From assembly GCA_964648485.1 (NCBI GenBank), contig CAZYOF010000014.1:1-64000 (forward strand): a stretch of DNA of 64,000 nucleotides, written 5' to 3'. The translations under genes and the position numbers were made by a program. This DNA comes from DAIOEK01 sp964648485 (lineage in GTDB: Bacteria > Chloroflexota > Anaerolineae > Anaerolineales > Anaerolineaceae). The notes below the pieces were generated by a model. That model made no database searches and was not told where the DNA came from. It was given only the letters and a program-made list of their open reading frames with translations. Numbering within the stretch: position 1 is the stretch's first letter; the number at the start of each line of letters is the position of its first letter. Below, piece after piece: positions 23,892 through 32,674 of this stretch.

Positions 23892-24569
23892 ATGGCAAGT
23901 AAAAAATCGAAAAAGGCGGTTCAACCAAAAAAGGATCGTGTTTCGTGGGTGGCAATGGGTGTGGTATTCCTGGCGGTTATCATTCTTGTAATTCTGGTCG
24001 TTACTTCGATTCCAAAAAATCAACCCAGCCAGCCAGAGCAGACTGCTCCGCAGGCGGTTCTTAAACAATATGACTCCGCGCCTGAGATGACGATTGACCC
24101 GGCGAAGAAATATTATGCCACCTTTACCATGGAAAACGGCGGTGTATTTAAAGCGGAGCTTTACCCTGACAAATCACCAATCACCGTGAATAGCTTTGTA
24201 TTCCTGGCAAGAGACGGCTATTTTAACGGAACCACTTTCCATCGGGTGCTGGATGGTTTCATGGCGCAGGGGGGTGATCCAACCGGTAGCGGAATGGGTG
24301 GACCGGGTTACTCCTTTGTAAATGAAGACAGCGACCTCACCTTTGACAAGCCGGGTGTGCTTGCCATGGCGAATGCCGGACGGGACACCAACGGGAGCCA
24401 GTTCTTTATCACCTTTGTGCCGACCCCGCAATTGAACGGCGGTTACACCATCTTCGGGCAAGTGGTTGAAGGTATGGATGTAGTCAATAACATCACCCGC
24501 CGAGACCCGATGGCGAAACCCAACTTTGAGGGTGATAAGATTGTATCGGTTGAAATTAGCGAGGAATAA
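23892..24569 (+). CDS. Membrane-anchored cyclophilin-type peptidyl-prolyl isomerase
   Basis: The enzyme speeds cis-trans isomerisation of X-Pro bonds. Residues 1-18 are basic, followed by one membrane helix (about 20-40), so the 170-residue catalytic domain faces outside. The cyclophilin domain is complete: FHRVLDGFMAQGGDPTGSG (catalytic Arg), NAGRDTNGSQFFITF and GGYTIFGQVVEGMDVV. The short loop form is usual for bacterial cyclophilins. It likely helps fold exported proteins. The gene has a GGAGG ribosome site, ends the run that begins at 22025, and is followed by a strong terminator. Confidence 0.94.
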   Translation: MASKKSKKAVQPKKDRVSWVAMGVVFLAVIILVILVVTSIPKNQPSQPEQTAPQAVLKQYDSAPEMTIDPAKKYYATFTMENGGVFKAELYPDKSPITVNSFVFLARDGYFNGTTFHRVLDGFMAQGGDPTGSGMGGPGYSFVNEDSDLTFDKPGVLAMANAGRDTNGSQFFITFVPTPQLNGGYTIFGQVVEGMDVVNNITRRDPMAKPNFEGDKIVSVEISEE

Positions 24570-24587
24570 GAGGATAGAATTTTCAAT

Positions 24588-24619
24588 AAAGCCACCTGTC
24601 ATATGACAGGTGGCTTTTT
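24588..24619. terminator. Bidirectional terminator
   Basis: A perfect palindrome spans 24588-24617 (about 13 bp of stem), followed by T5 on the plus strand and flanked by an A run for the minus strand. It separates the convergent cyclophilin and metallo-hydrolase genes. Confidence 0.9.
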
Positions 24620-24628
24620 GTTTTATTT

Positions 24629-25495
24629 TTACTGCTTCAAGGATACCCTGTCGCCTGTTAATGCGTATTTCACTTTCGTCGGGTCAAAACAAGTGAGCAG
24701 GTGCGGCATAATCTGGTTGAAATGTTGAACCGTCCAGAGATCATGCTCATCTCTACCCAGTTCGTACAAATGGGTTACCACCAGGCGTTTGGGACGCATA
24801 TCTTTGCAAAACTGAGTGAATGGCTTGATTAGCGGCGGGTTTTCGAGGCTGGCGGCTCCTTTACCCAGCCAGAGATGCGCAACCATTCCATTCAAACGCG
24901 GCATCAGGGGCAACAAAGCTGCATTGTACATCCGAGTATCTCCGGGGAATAACCAGCGAGCGTGATTAAATTCAACCAGGTAACCGGTTTCGGGGACGCC
25001 ATTACTATCATTGAAATGCAGCCCGTCAAAAGGAGTCAGGGTCAACCCATGAAACTGGATGGGGACTGCATTGTGAGGTGTGATAATGTTTTCTGGCGGG
25101 AGACTGGTTGATTGCAATATATTCGACTGCATAAATTCTGGAATCACCCATTTAATCTGCTCATCCTTCAGCTCATTGATCAAATTCAGATCCAGATGAT
25201 CGCTATGGGCATGCGTGAAAACAACCAACTGAAGCCCATTAAGATCAGTTTTATAATCTGGAGATGGCACATCTGGAAGGCGGGCAGACAGGTGAAATGG
25301 ATCCATCGCCCAACGGACTCCACGGGTAGAGAAAAGGTAATTAGCGGAATACGTAAGCCAGAAGGAATCCTCTCCCTGCCAATTACGCCATTCCGAACAA
25401 AAATCATGCCAGAGGGAGGGGTACTCTTCTCTGGCACGCATGGTTAAATGTGTAATGATTTCTCTACGAGATTCCGACAGGTTTTGGTTCGGCAT
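24629..25495 (-). CDS. Metallo-beta-lactamase-fold hydrolase (UlaG-like)
   Basis: The product (288 residues) has the zinc motif THAHSDHLDL at about residues 90-99 and later metal ligands in LFPGDTRMY and VTHLYELG. It resembles the UlaG-like branch (RNase Z/lactonase fold), which includes a phosphate-sugar-lactone hydrolase, though ExoA/RNase and lactonase roles cannot be excluded. It ends the long minus-strand run beginning at 35604 and overlaps the PfkB kinase gene by 32 bases. ATG 25495 is chosen, but TTG 25519 and ATG 25441 are possible. None has a strong ribosome site. Confidence 0.8.
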   Translation of the reverse strand: MPNQNLSESRREIITHLTMRAREEYPSLWHDFCSEWRNWQGEDSFWLTYSANYLFSTRGVRWAMDPFHLSARLPDVPSPDYKTDLNGLQLVVFTHAHSDHLDLNLINELKDEQIKWVIPEFMQSNILQSTSLPPENIITPHNAVPIQFHGLTLTPFDGLHFNDSNGVPETGYLVEFNHARWLFPGDTRMYNAALLPLMPRLNGMVAHLWLGKGAASLENPPLIKPFTQFCKDMRPKRLVVTHLYELGRDEHDLWTVQHFNQIMPHLLTCFDPTKVKYALTGDRVSLKQ

Positions 25496-26384
25496 AGTGT
25501 TGTTGAATGAATTCCTCAACCTCAGAAATCGCCCGGTTGAACGGACCCAGTCTTTCGACTTTCAGGCTGGTTACTGCGGCTGCCCATTTTCCCGCATCTT
25601 CGGGAGAAAGGCTTAATCGTTTCGCCACATATGTCCCCAGGCAGGTATCTCCGCGTCCGCTACGTCCCTCCATGGAAGCGGAATGGAAATCGAAATGATA
25701 ATCCTTTCCATCGGCGTGGATCAGCACACCACCGCTATGGGTAAGAACAACCTCTTTGACGCCATAAGAAGTATACACCCGTGCCGCTTTTTCTATTTCG
25801 GTTTCACCGGTCAAGAATTCTGCTTCAACCATATCTGATTTCAGGATATCTACGTTTTTCAGGACTTTCGGCATGGCATCCCAGGGTTCGTAAACCAGGC
25901 TTTCTTCACGGAGTACACGTACAAACCCCTGCACATCGATGGCGCTAATCGCTCCATTGCGCTGGCGAATCTCGGCGAAAAATTCAGGCTCGACCTCTCC
26001 CCGCAGGCTGCTGCCCACCACGATAGCTTTTGCAGAAACCCCTGCCAACTGGTTTGGCATTATCGTACCCGCAGTTCCGGTAACCTGCAACTTGCGCTGA
26101 TCCACATCGCGGGTTTCATAAATCAGTTTCATAAGCGTTGACGAGGGTGTATATACGGGGAAGCAATCGACCCCGGCAGATTCCAACTGGTCTATCATAC
26201 GCTTATCTTCCCTTGACAGGCGGGTAATAACAGCGGTCTTGAAACCAAGTTTTGCGGCTGCATGGGCGGCATAATTTACCGCGCCTCCATCCACATAACG
26301 GGTGCCATCAGGCGTGATGATGGTGTCTTTGGTGTAATTGCCTACATAGGCAACATCGTATTGTTTCGATGATGGGAATGTCAT
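25464..26384 (-). CDS. PfkB family carbohydrate kinase
   Basis: A ribokinase-fold kinase of 306 residues. The N-terminal GGAVNYAAHAAAKLG is the first PfkB signature (substrate lid and sugar site). The second, SGRGDTCLGTYVAKRLSL near residue 245, holds the catalytic Asp and the anion hole. It phosphorylates a sugar or nucleoside; which one cannot be told. The position at the end of the sugar/inositol cluster would fit a role like IolC (5-dehydro-2-deoxygluconokinase), which is otherwise missing, but this is inference. ATG 26384 follows AAGAAGG. The gene overlaps the metallo-hydrolase gene and begins 10 bases after the PiT gene. Confidence 0.88.
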   Translation of the reverse strand: MTFPSSKQYDVAYVGNYTKDTIITPDGTRYVDGGAVNYAAHAAAKLGFKTAVITRLSREDKRMIDQLESAGVDCFPVYTPSSTLMKLIYETRDVDQRKLQVTGTAGTIMPNQLAGVSAKAIVVGSSLRGEVEPEFFAEIRQRNGAISAIDVQGFVRVLREESLVYEPWDAMPKVLKNVDILKSDMVEAEFLTGETEIEKAARVYTSYGVKEVVLTHSGGVLIHADGKDYHFDFHSASMEGRSGRGDTCLGTYVAKRLSLSPEDAGKWAAAVTSLKVERLGPFNRAISEVEEFIQQHYAEPKPVGIS

Positions 26385-26394
26385 GTAAACCTTC

Positions 26395-27411
26395 TTAGAA
26401 TAATGAAATGAGTTTCGGAAGACCAACTGTTAGAAACCAATAGATACCTGCCCCAACCAAAGCGGTGGATGGGATGGTCAGCAACCAGGCAGAAGCAATC
26501 TCGCCAGCCACACCCCAGCGGACTTTATTCACCCGCTCCGCCGCACCTACCCCCATGATGGCAGTGCTTACCACCTGGGTGGTACTCACTGGTCCACCGA
26601 CCAGCGAAGCTGTCAGAATGACCGCAGCGGAAGTAGCCTGTGAAGCAAACCCATGAACAGGGCGGATTTTGTAGAATTTGGAGCCCAGGGTTTTAATAAG
26701 CTGCCAGCCGCCGACACTGGTACCAATAGCGATGGCGAGAGCACAAACAAACACGACCCAGAGAGGCACGTGGAAAGTCTTCTGGAAGCCACTGATTACC
26801 AGACCCAATGTGATAATGCCCATTGTTTTCTGAGAATCATTCGTCCCGTGGCTAAGCGCCAGACCCAGGGATGTAACAATCTGCATCTTTTTGAACAAGC
26901 CATTGATGCGCGGTGTTGCATTCCATGAGAGCAGAAAAATTAAATTGGCAATGATAAACCCGGCAACAAAACCAACGAGAGGAGAAACGAAAAGGGTGAT
27001 CAGGATTTTCAACATGCCGGGGATTTTGATTACCGCGAATCCCGAATTGGTAATTACCGCACCGAGGATTCCGCCAATGAGCGCATGCGATGAACTGGAT
27101 GGGATACCCAGCAACCAGGTGACGATATTCCACACGATGGCACTTAATAAGGCAGCAATAACGACCAGCATGTTTACATGTTGAGCATCAACAATCTCAT
27201 TTCCGATGGTGGTTGCCACCGCCACCCCGAACAGGAAGGGTCCGCAAAATTCAGCCACCGCAGTCATTAAAAGTGCCACCTGCGGTCGGATTGCCCGGGA
27301 GGAGATCATGGTGGCTACAATGTTGCTTGAATCATGAACCCCATTCAGGAAATCAAAGCCCAGACCGAGGACAATGAGTACGATCAGGAGGGGAGGAAAG
27401 TCAGGAATCAT
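26395..27411 (-). CDS. Inorganic phosphate transporter (PiT family)
   Basis: The 338-residue membrane protein moves inorganic phosphate with cations. Both PiT repeats are seen: GFDFLNGVHDSSNIVATMIS at the N-terminus and LSHGTNDSQKTMGIITLGL in the middle, each with the (H)D/N motif for phosphate. About ten membrane helices follow the pattern of this family, and the length fits bacterial Pit proteins. It overlaps the DUF47 gene by 4 bases (ATGA), the usual pairing. Its place inside a sugar-type cluster with HAD genes suggests it may handle phosphate released there, in either direction. Confidence 0.93.
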   Translation of the reverse strand: MIPDFPPLLIVLIVLGLGFDFLNGVHDSSNIVATMISSRAIRPQVALLMTAVAEFCGPFLFGVAVATTIGNEIVDAQHVNMLVVIAALLSAIVWNIVTWLLGIPSSSSHALIGGILGAVITNSGFAVIKIPGMLKILITLFVSPLVGFVAGFIIANLIFLLSWNATPRINGLFKKMQIVTSLGLALSHGTNDSQKTMGIITLGLVISGFQKTFHVPLWVVFVCALAIAIGTSVGGWQLIKTLGSKFYKIRPVHGFASQATSAAVILTASLVGGPVSTTQVVSTAIMGVGAAERVNKVRWGVAGEIASAWLLTIPSTALVGAGIYWFLTVGLPKLISLF

Positions 27412-28028
27412 GCAATTTTCACTACAATATCTGCAATCACGTTGGCAGCTTCATCGCCACGATCGGCAGCATTACTCAGATGGCGATAGACTTCACGCAT
27501 CTTGAGGATATTGACCACCTGCATGGGGTCTGTCACATTATTGAACATATCCGCCAGCGCTTCACGGTAAATATCTTCCACCTTGTTTTCGAGGGCTTTT
27601 GCGCGCTGGGCATGCTCTCCAGCCACGCCGGGGTGGTCTTCCAGTCGTGAGACGCCCACCTGAATTTCATATGCCGCATCTTTGAGCAATTTCGCCATCC
27701 GGGACATATAGGTTGTGGGCACCACATTTAAGATGGTGATCTCAGTGACGGTGCTGTATGCGTAATCGAGGATGTCATCTATAGCGCGGGAGAGTGAGAA
27801 GATATCTTCACGGTCAAAAGGAGTGATGAATGATTTATTCAATTCAAAGATTAAAATCCGACGAGCTTCATCCGCTTCTTTTTCACGAAGGCGCATATCA
27901 TCAGCCAGGGCAGTGGTTGGGTTATCAATATAAGCAACCAGAATCTCCAGCCCTTTGAGGGTCAAATCTGCCTGTTCTTGAATCAATTTCAGAAATACAT
28001 TCTTTCTTTTCTTAAATATTTTTAGCAC
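27408..28028 (-). CDS. DUF47 / PhoU-like Pit accessory protein
   Basis: The 206-residue all-helical protein has the DUF47 pattern: KKRKNVFLKLIQEQADLTLKG, EKEADEARRILIFELNKSFITP, DREDIFSLSRAIDDILDYAY (the E/D-rich metal-binding part) and a C-terminal VYRHLSNAADRGDEAANVIADI. Such PhoU-like proteins regulate the neighbouring Pit transporter and bind metal clusters. It overlaps the Pit gene (ATGA) and starts 21 bases after the HAD-TIM gene, so it is probably in the same transcript. Confidence 0.92.
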   Translation of the reverse strand: MLKIFKKRKNVFLKLIQEQADLTLKGLEILVAYIDNPTTALADDMRLREKEADEARRILIFELNKSFITPFDREDIFSLSRAIDDILDYAYSTVTEITILNVVPTTYMSRMAKLLKDAAYEIQVGVSRLEDHPGVAGEHAQRAKALENKVEDIYREALADMFNNVTDPMQVVNILKMREVYRHLSNAADRGDEAANVIADIVVKIA

Positions 28029-28049
28029 GGCGTTTCTCCTTTTCTTCTT

Positions 28050-29717
28050 TTATACTCTCTCGATAATGCCAAAATGTGTCAGGATATCGAGACCGGATTT
28101 TAAATCATCAACACTTAATCTGTGGTTTACTTCCAGCGTGAGGTAAGCAGTTTTGGGAAGATAGCGGGAGATCATGGCGTAGTCAACATCTCCCGTTCCG
28201 GGAGCCTGGTGGTCATCTATGCCGATGACATCGTGCAGATGCACACCCATAATGCGCTCTCCATAGCGTTTTAACCATTCTTCATGGTCGCATAAGCCTA
28301 ATTGGTGCAAGGTTTGTGCGTGTCCCACATCATACTGAAACCCAAACCAGGCATCGCTGCACACATCCAGTAAAGATTCCATTTCATCCAGGAGGGGAAT
28401 ATCATAATACCGGTAACGGTTCTCCATGCCAATACGGATATCCTTGCCAGATGCATAATCGGCAATTTCAGTCATACTGCGGATGACCGCATCCAGATGC
28501 GCAGGCGCCCGTTCTGCCCTGTCGATAATGAGTTCCTGCTTTAGTTTGTCATAGTCAGGTGTGTTCTTTTGTCCGGCGCGATACAGCTTCCGTAATTCTT
28601 TATCCAGGACAGTAGAACCTGGGATCGAACCGGGGTGGATGACCACCAGGCTGGCATTCAGCTCCACCGCCAGATCAATCGTGCGTTTGGCAATTTCCAC
28701 CCCCTGCCTTCGATTTTTTTCATCCAAGGATGACACCATCCAGTCCCGTTCTTTCTGTTCATCCATTGAAATTACTGCCGGACAGGGATCGTGCAGGCTG
28801 CCGATACGGTAGCGATGCAAATCTATTTGCTCTAACAAGACTGGTGGAATTTGATGATTCAATTCAAAACGCGGGAAGCCCACATGCAGTGCTTCAGCAA
28901 ATGAAGCGCCAAAATCAGGCTGTTTCACATTCCACATGGTTGATAAGGCAACATCGTAGATGTGGGTGAGTTCCGCCGCAGATTTTATTTGTGGTAAGCC
29001 GGTTAAAGGCGGGAAGAGATCCAGCAACTGGCTCAACTGCTGAATGGTATGATCCGGGCGGAGGGCATGTTTGCGGTCTTCCGGCTGGGTGCCTTCGGCT
29101 TCTATGATAACGACTTCCCCCATGCCAGCTTCGCGGCTGCCGATCAGATCGCGTGATTCGCGGTCTCCGATGTATGCACATTTTGAAAGCGGGATGCCTA
29201 ATTCGCATGAAGCCTCCATGAAGATGGAGGGATGCGGTTTCTTTCTGCCAAATACACAGGAAAGGATGACCGTGGAGAAATGCTGCTCGATGCCATATTC
29301 GCGGATCAGTTGCGGTACTTCCACACTGCTGGTTGTGTTGCTGATAATCCCCAGTTTGTAGCCACGGCGGGCAAGTTCCATGATGGTGCTGACCATATCC
29401 GCGCGCACGTAGCGAGTGCCGCGAGAATCACGCCAGAATTGATTCAGGGTCACCGCATTTTCACGAATGAATTCGTGGTGACCTTCTGGCAGCATATACT
29501 GTGCCCACAAATCGGCTTCGTTTAATTCGATCAATGATTTTTCACACCACTGCCTGTAGGCTTCTTCTCTATTTTCGAGGGAGTGAATGAATTCTTTTGT
29601 ATCTCCTGAGAGACCGAGAAAACTCATCATTTCCTTGATGATTTTTTGATCTCTGCCTTTCACTTTTCTAATAAAACGGAGGGTACCGCCTATGTCAAAT
29701 AAAATCGCCTGTATCAT
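28050..29717 (-). CDS. HAD hydrolase fused to a xylose-isomerase-like TIM barrel
   Basis: The protein has 555 residues in two parts. Residues 1-230 are a HAD hydrolase: motif I FDIGGT (nucleophile Asp8, but the usual second Asp is Gly10), motif II GIISNTTSS, motif III Lys in RKKPHPSIF, and motif IV YIGDRESRD. Residues about 265-555 are a sugar isomerase/epimerase-type TIM barrel: VVIHPGS, IGMENRYRYYD, FQYDVGHAQTL, GVHLHDVIGIDDHQAPGTGD and YLTLEVNH, with Glu, Asp, His and Glu metal ligands in order. The fusion suggests dephosphorylation and isomerisation of one substrate. It overlaps the tandem-HAD gene by 4 bases. Confidence 0.88.
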   Translation of the reverse strand: MIQAILFDIGGTLRFIRKVKGRDQKIIKEMMSFLGLSGDTKEFIHSLENREEAYRQWCEKSLIELNEADLWAQYMLPEGHHEFIRENAVTLNQFWRDSRGTRYVRADMVSTIMELARRGYKLGIISNTTSSVEVPQLIREYGIEQHFSTVILSCVFGRKKPHPSIFMEASCELGIPLSKCAYIGDRESRDLIGSREAGMGEVVIIEAEGTQPEDRKHALRPDHTIQQLSQLLDLFPPLTGLPQIKSAAELTHIYDVALSTMWNVKQPDFGASFAEALHVGFPRFELNHQIPPVLLEQIDLHRYRIGSLHDPCPAVISMDEQKERDWMVSSLDEKNRRQGVEIAKRTIDLAVELNASLVVIHPGSIPGSTVLDKELRKLYRAGQKNTPDYDKLKQELIIDRAERAPAHLDAVIRSMTEIADYASGKDIRIGMENRYRYYDIPLLDEMESLLDVCSDAWFGFQYDVGHAQTLHQLGLCDHEEWLKRYGERIMGVHLHDVIGIDDHQAPGTGDVDYAMISRYLPKTAYLTLEVNHRLSVDDLKSGLDILTHFGIIERV

Positions 29718-31174
29718 TTGTAAACCAACATCCTATCTGCTACGGGTACCTGTAAAAGAGAGATATCCAACAATTCATTTATTTCTTTGATGTAAACATC
29801 CGCCGGGGCATCTGAGTCATAGTTAAACGCAACGGTTGCCATACCCATCCGGCGAGCACCTTCCAGCTCTGATGTTTTATGCCCGACAAATATACACTGC
29901 CCGGGTTGTAAACCCATCCCTTCGATGGCTTCAGCGTACATTCTGGTTGAAGGTTTCCGAGCTCCCATTTCCTTGGATGACACGACTGTATCCCAGATGT
30001 GTCCAAATCCACCTTTTTCAAGCCACTTGAGTTTAATATGAATAGGGAGGGCGGTATCGGTGATGATGCCCATCAGATAACCCCGGTCTTTCAGTTCAAG
30101 GACTGCATCCCTGACACCGGGGATAATTTCCACAGTCAGATCATCCAGCTCAATGGCATTCTTACCCTGTTCAACTAAGAGAGGGTCGATGATACCATAT
30201 AACCGAACCAGTTTTTCATAGTAATTATGCCGGTCAATTTTATTTTCGAATGCCAGCGCCTTGAGATGGCGTTTTTGGTTTTCCAGATCCGGAGCAGGCT
30301 GGATGGTTTGATTCTCCAGGAATTTCCGGAAGTTCCTGCCAGAATGCGGGCGGTGGTAGAGAATATCACCGGCATCAAAGAAAATTGCTTTATATTGTTG
30401 CTGCTGCAGTGGATATCCCACTTTTTGATCCTGACAAAGCTCCGCTTCCAATAACGGGATCAACTCTTCCATCTGGTGAATGACTGCATCGGGCTGCGCG
30501 CCTTCATCCGGTTCGCCATCATCATACTGATGGCGGATTTGAACAGCCAACCGAAAACCTGCGCGGTGGGCACCCAGGATGTCACGATTGATTTTATCGC
30601 CCACGTAGACACAGGCGCTCGATGGGACTCCAGCCTTACGGCATGCATAATAAAAAATTGATGGATCAGGTTTTCTCAACCCATATTCAGAAGACAGGAT
30701 CACCGGATCAAAATACTCTGAGATACCGTACTGCTTCAAATTGCCGGGCACCTGTCCGCGGCTCTGTGTATTGCTGATGCAGCCGATCCGTAAGCCCAGA
30801 GATTTGATTTTCGCGAGCACAGCCGGCATCTCCGGACGCATTTCACGAACATAAAGCTGGGTTTCATATAAATAGCAAAGCTCTTCACCAATCGGCTTTA
30901 ATTTTCCAACCGGGATATCAAAATCAGATAAGATATATTCCCGCCAGATCCGTTCTGGGGGTATTTCAATCATCGAATCCAGATTCCAGTTATGATACGC
31001 TTTTACGCCAGCAGTAATCAGGTCTGCCAGGTTCTCATCGGTTATCGGTAAGGTAATTCCACCCTTTTCCAGACACTCGCGGATTATTGGAGCGTTCTTG
31101 ATGCGGAATTCACGGGTAAAACAAAATGATTCAATTGTTCCACCCATATCAAAAAAGACTACTTGTAAAGACAT
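29714..31174 (-). CDS. Tandem two-domain HAD hydrolase
   Basis: The 486-residue protein contains two HAD domains. Domain 1 (residues 1-235) has FFDMGGTIES, IGCISNTQS, LRKPDPSIFYYA and YVGDKINRD. Domain 2 (about 250-480) has IFFDAGDILYHR, MGIITDTALP, ARKPSTRMYAEA and FVGHKTSELEGA. Motif IV of domain 2 (GHKTSE) lacks the usual Asp after Gly, so that half may be impaired. Both motif I sequences lack the second Asp, as does the HAD part of the next gene. ATG 31174 is preferred over the upstream frame because GGAG precedes it. It overlaps the HAD-TIM gene. Confidence 0.87.
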   Translation of the reverse strand: MSLQVVFFDMGGTIESFCFTREFRIKNAPIIRECLEKGGITLPITDENLADLITAGVKAYHNWNLDSMIEIPPERIWREYILSDFDIPVGKLKPIGEELCYLYETQLYVREMRPEMPAVLAKIKSLGLRIGCISNTQSRGQVPGNLKQYGISEYFDPVILSSEYGLRKPDPSIFYYACRKAGVPSSACVYVGDKINRDILGAHRAGFRLAVQIRHQYDDGEPDEGAQPDAVIHQMEELIPLLEAELCQDQKVGYPLQQQQYKAIFFDAGDILYHRPHSGRNFRKFLENQTIQPAPDLENQKRHLKALAFENKIDRHNYYEKLVRLYGIIDPLLVEQGKNAIELDDLTVEIIPGVRDAVLELKDRGYLMGIITDTALPIHIKLKWLEKGGFGHIWDTVVSSKEMGARKPSTRMYAEAIEGMGLQPGQCIFVGHKTSELEGARRMGMATVAFNYDSDAPADVYIKEINELLDISLLQVPVADRMLVYK

Positions 31175-31233
31175 AGATTCATTGCTCCAGGATCTCATCA
31201 GTGAAATGCACAGCGTAAACCAGTATGACTTTG

Positions 31234-31266
31234 GGATGGGCAAAGGAGGTTCTCCTCTGCCCATCC
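31234..31266 (-). other. Intercistronic stem-loop after the solute-binding protein gene
   Basis: A 15-bp stem with one G-T pair and a 3-base loop lies 19 bases after the stop at 31286. No T run follows, so it probably protects the 3' end of the receptor mRNA or reduces read-through rather than acting as a full terminator. Confidence 0.65.
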
Positions 31267-31285
31267 ATTGTGGTGAATAAAGTGG

Positions 31286-32554
31286 TTATTTGGTACCGAG
31301 ATTTAGCAGATAGAAATCACGCGCCTGGATGATGTTGTCATAAACATATCCATCCTGATAGGTATAGGTGATCTTGCGGATATCTTCCAACGGCAAAGCA
31401 CCTTCAGGGGCGGGGACATCTGTGCGTGGCAGATAGTTGCCGATTTTCGCCCAGGGATCTGCACCTTCTTCAGTGAGAATGAAGCGGATGAACATTTTCG
31501 CCGCATTCGGGTGGGGTGCCTGGTTCATGATGCCCAGATAAGCCTGAGTCTGAACGCCGACGACCGGTTTTACGGTCCAACAGGGTTCAAAGGCGAGAGC
31601 GCCATCGAGAACATCGGGGTAGTTTGAATAAGAGGTGAAACCGAGCAGGTTGTCGGTCATGCCGGGGGTTGCGAAAGCGGAATCGACTTCATCGCCACCG
31701 GGTTCTGGAATGGGGTTGTTCTGGGCGAAGCGTTTGAGCCACAGCCAGCCAGCATCGGGGGTGTCTGCATCGAGGACCGGATCTGAACCGTAGAGATCCT
31801 TGTAAGCAGCAGCCATCTCATCGGCGTGGTAGGCAATGGTCATCAGAATGCCAAGGGTAGAGGCATCATTGAGGGGATCTTCGATATGAACCTTGCCGGA
31901 CCATTCAGGATTGGTGAGCTCCCAGAGGTTGCTGACAGGGCAGCCATCTGGATTCAGTTCTTTGTTATAAGCCAGAACGCGAACGCCGAAACGGGCGGTT
32001 AACAACGGATCAGTAAGTTCGGCGGGGACGACATCTTTATATTCATCCGGAACAAATCGCCAGAGGTACTGCTTGGGGATGAGTTCGCCTTTGATGTTGG
32101 GACCACCGCTGCTGAACCAGACATCACCGGTGAAAGCACCAGCTTTTTGTTCTTCGAGGGTTTTGAGGTAAACATCATCGCCGCCCAGGTCGAATCCTTC
32201 CACCTTAATATCCGGGTACATTTCCATGAAAGTCTTGGCAGCCTTTTCTATCTTGGATGAGTTGGCGTAAACAAGGACTTTTCCTTCCTGCTTGGCGGCA
32301 GCTTCGATGGCTGCCCAATCCTGGGTTTCCGGTTCATAGGGTCCCAATTGATTGGCTTTCAACCAGGCTTCCTGCGGGGTTAATACCGGTTCAGCAGGAG
32401 CAGCTGGCTCTGCTGGCGCCGCGGGTTCAGCCGGTGCAGCAGGTTCAGCGGGGGCAGCGGGTTCAGCAGGTGCAGGTGCGGCTGCAGGAGCTGCGCATGC
32501 GGCTAGCATGCTGACTAACACAATGAATGTTGCAATCTTCCAAAACGATTTCAT
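31286..32554 (-). CDS. ABC transporter solute-binding lipoprotein (Fbp/Afu class)
   Basis: This 422-residue lipoprotein captures a substrate for the ABC importer encoded upstream. It has a signal peptide with lipobox LAAC (Cys20), a low-complexity AEPAAP linker (residues 30-56), then a type II periplasmic-binding fold. VLVYANSSKIEKAAKTF, GDVWFSSGGPNIKGEL and RFGVRVLAYNKE match the family of FbpA and AfuA. FbpA binds iron(III), while AfuA binds sugar phosphates. The iron-binding tyrosine pair is not evident in the expected place, and the neighbours are sugar genes, so a phosphorylated or polyol substrate is more likely (inference). AGGAGG precedes the ATG. Confidence 0.87.
   Translation of the reverse strand: MKSFWKIATFIVLVSMLAACAAPAAAPAPAEPAAPAEPAAPAEPAAPAEPAAPAEPVLTPQEAWLKANQLGPYEPETQDWAAIEAAAKQEGKVLVYANSSKIEKAAKTFMEMYPDIKVEGFDLGGDDVYLKTLEEQKAGAFTGDVWFSSGGPNIKGELIPKQYLWRFVPDEYKDVVPAELTDPLLTARFGVRVLAYNKELNPDGCPVSNLWELTNPEWSGKVHIEDPLNDASTLGILMTIAYHADEMAAAYKDLYGSDPVLDADTPDAGWLWLKRFAQNNPIPEPGGDEVDSAFATPGMTDNLLGFTSYSNYPDVLDGALAFEPCWTVKPVVGVQTQAYLGIMNQAPHPNAAKMFIRFILTEEGADPWAKIGNYLPRTDVPAPEGALPLEDIRKITYTYQDGYVYDNIIQARDFYLLNLGTK
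32387..32467. repeat. Coding minisatellite for the AEPAAP linker
   Basis: Four and a half copies of an 18-base unit encode AEPAAP in the lipoprotein linker. Synonymous differences between units suggest an old array kept at the protein level. Confidence 0.8.
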
Positions 32555-32674
32555 TACATTCCTCCTAAAGTAATTGAATAGCCGACACGTTCACAAGAAC
32601 AATAATTTTTTCTCGATTCTGCCTCCTCCTTGAACTGCGAATCACTGATGGAATGTGAGGGATCACCCTCGTGG

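Noticed and set aside
28610..28640. tRNA T-arm-like sequence (GGTTCGATCCC) on the minus strand
   Set aside because: It lies inside the coding sequence of the HAD-TIM gene, and no acceptor, D or anticodon stems can be formed around it.
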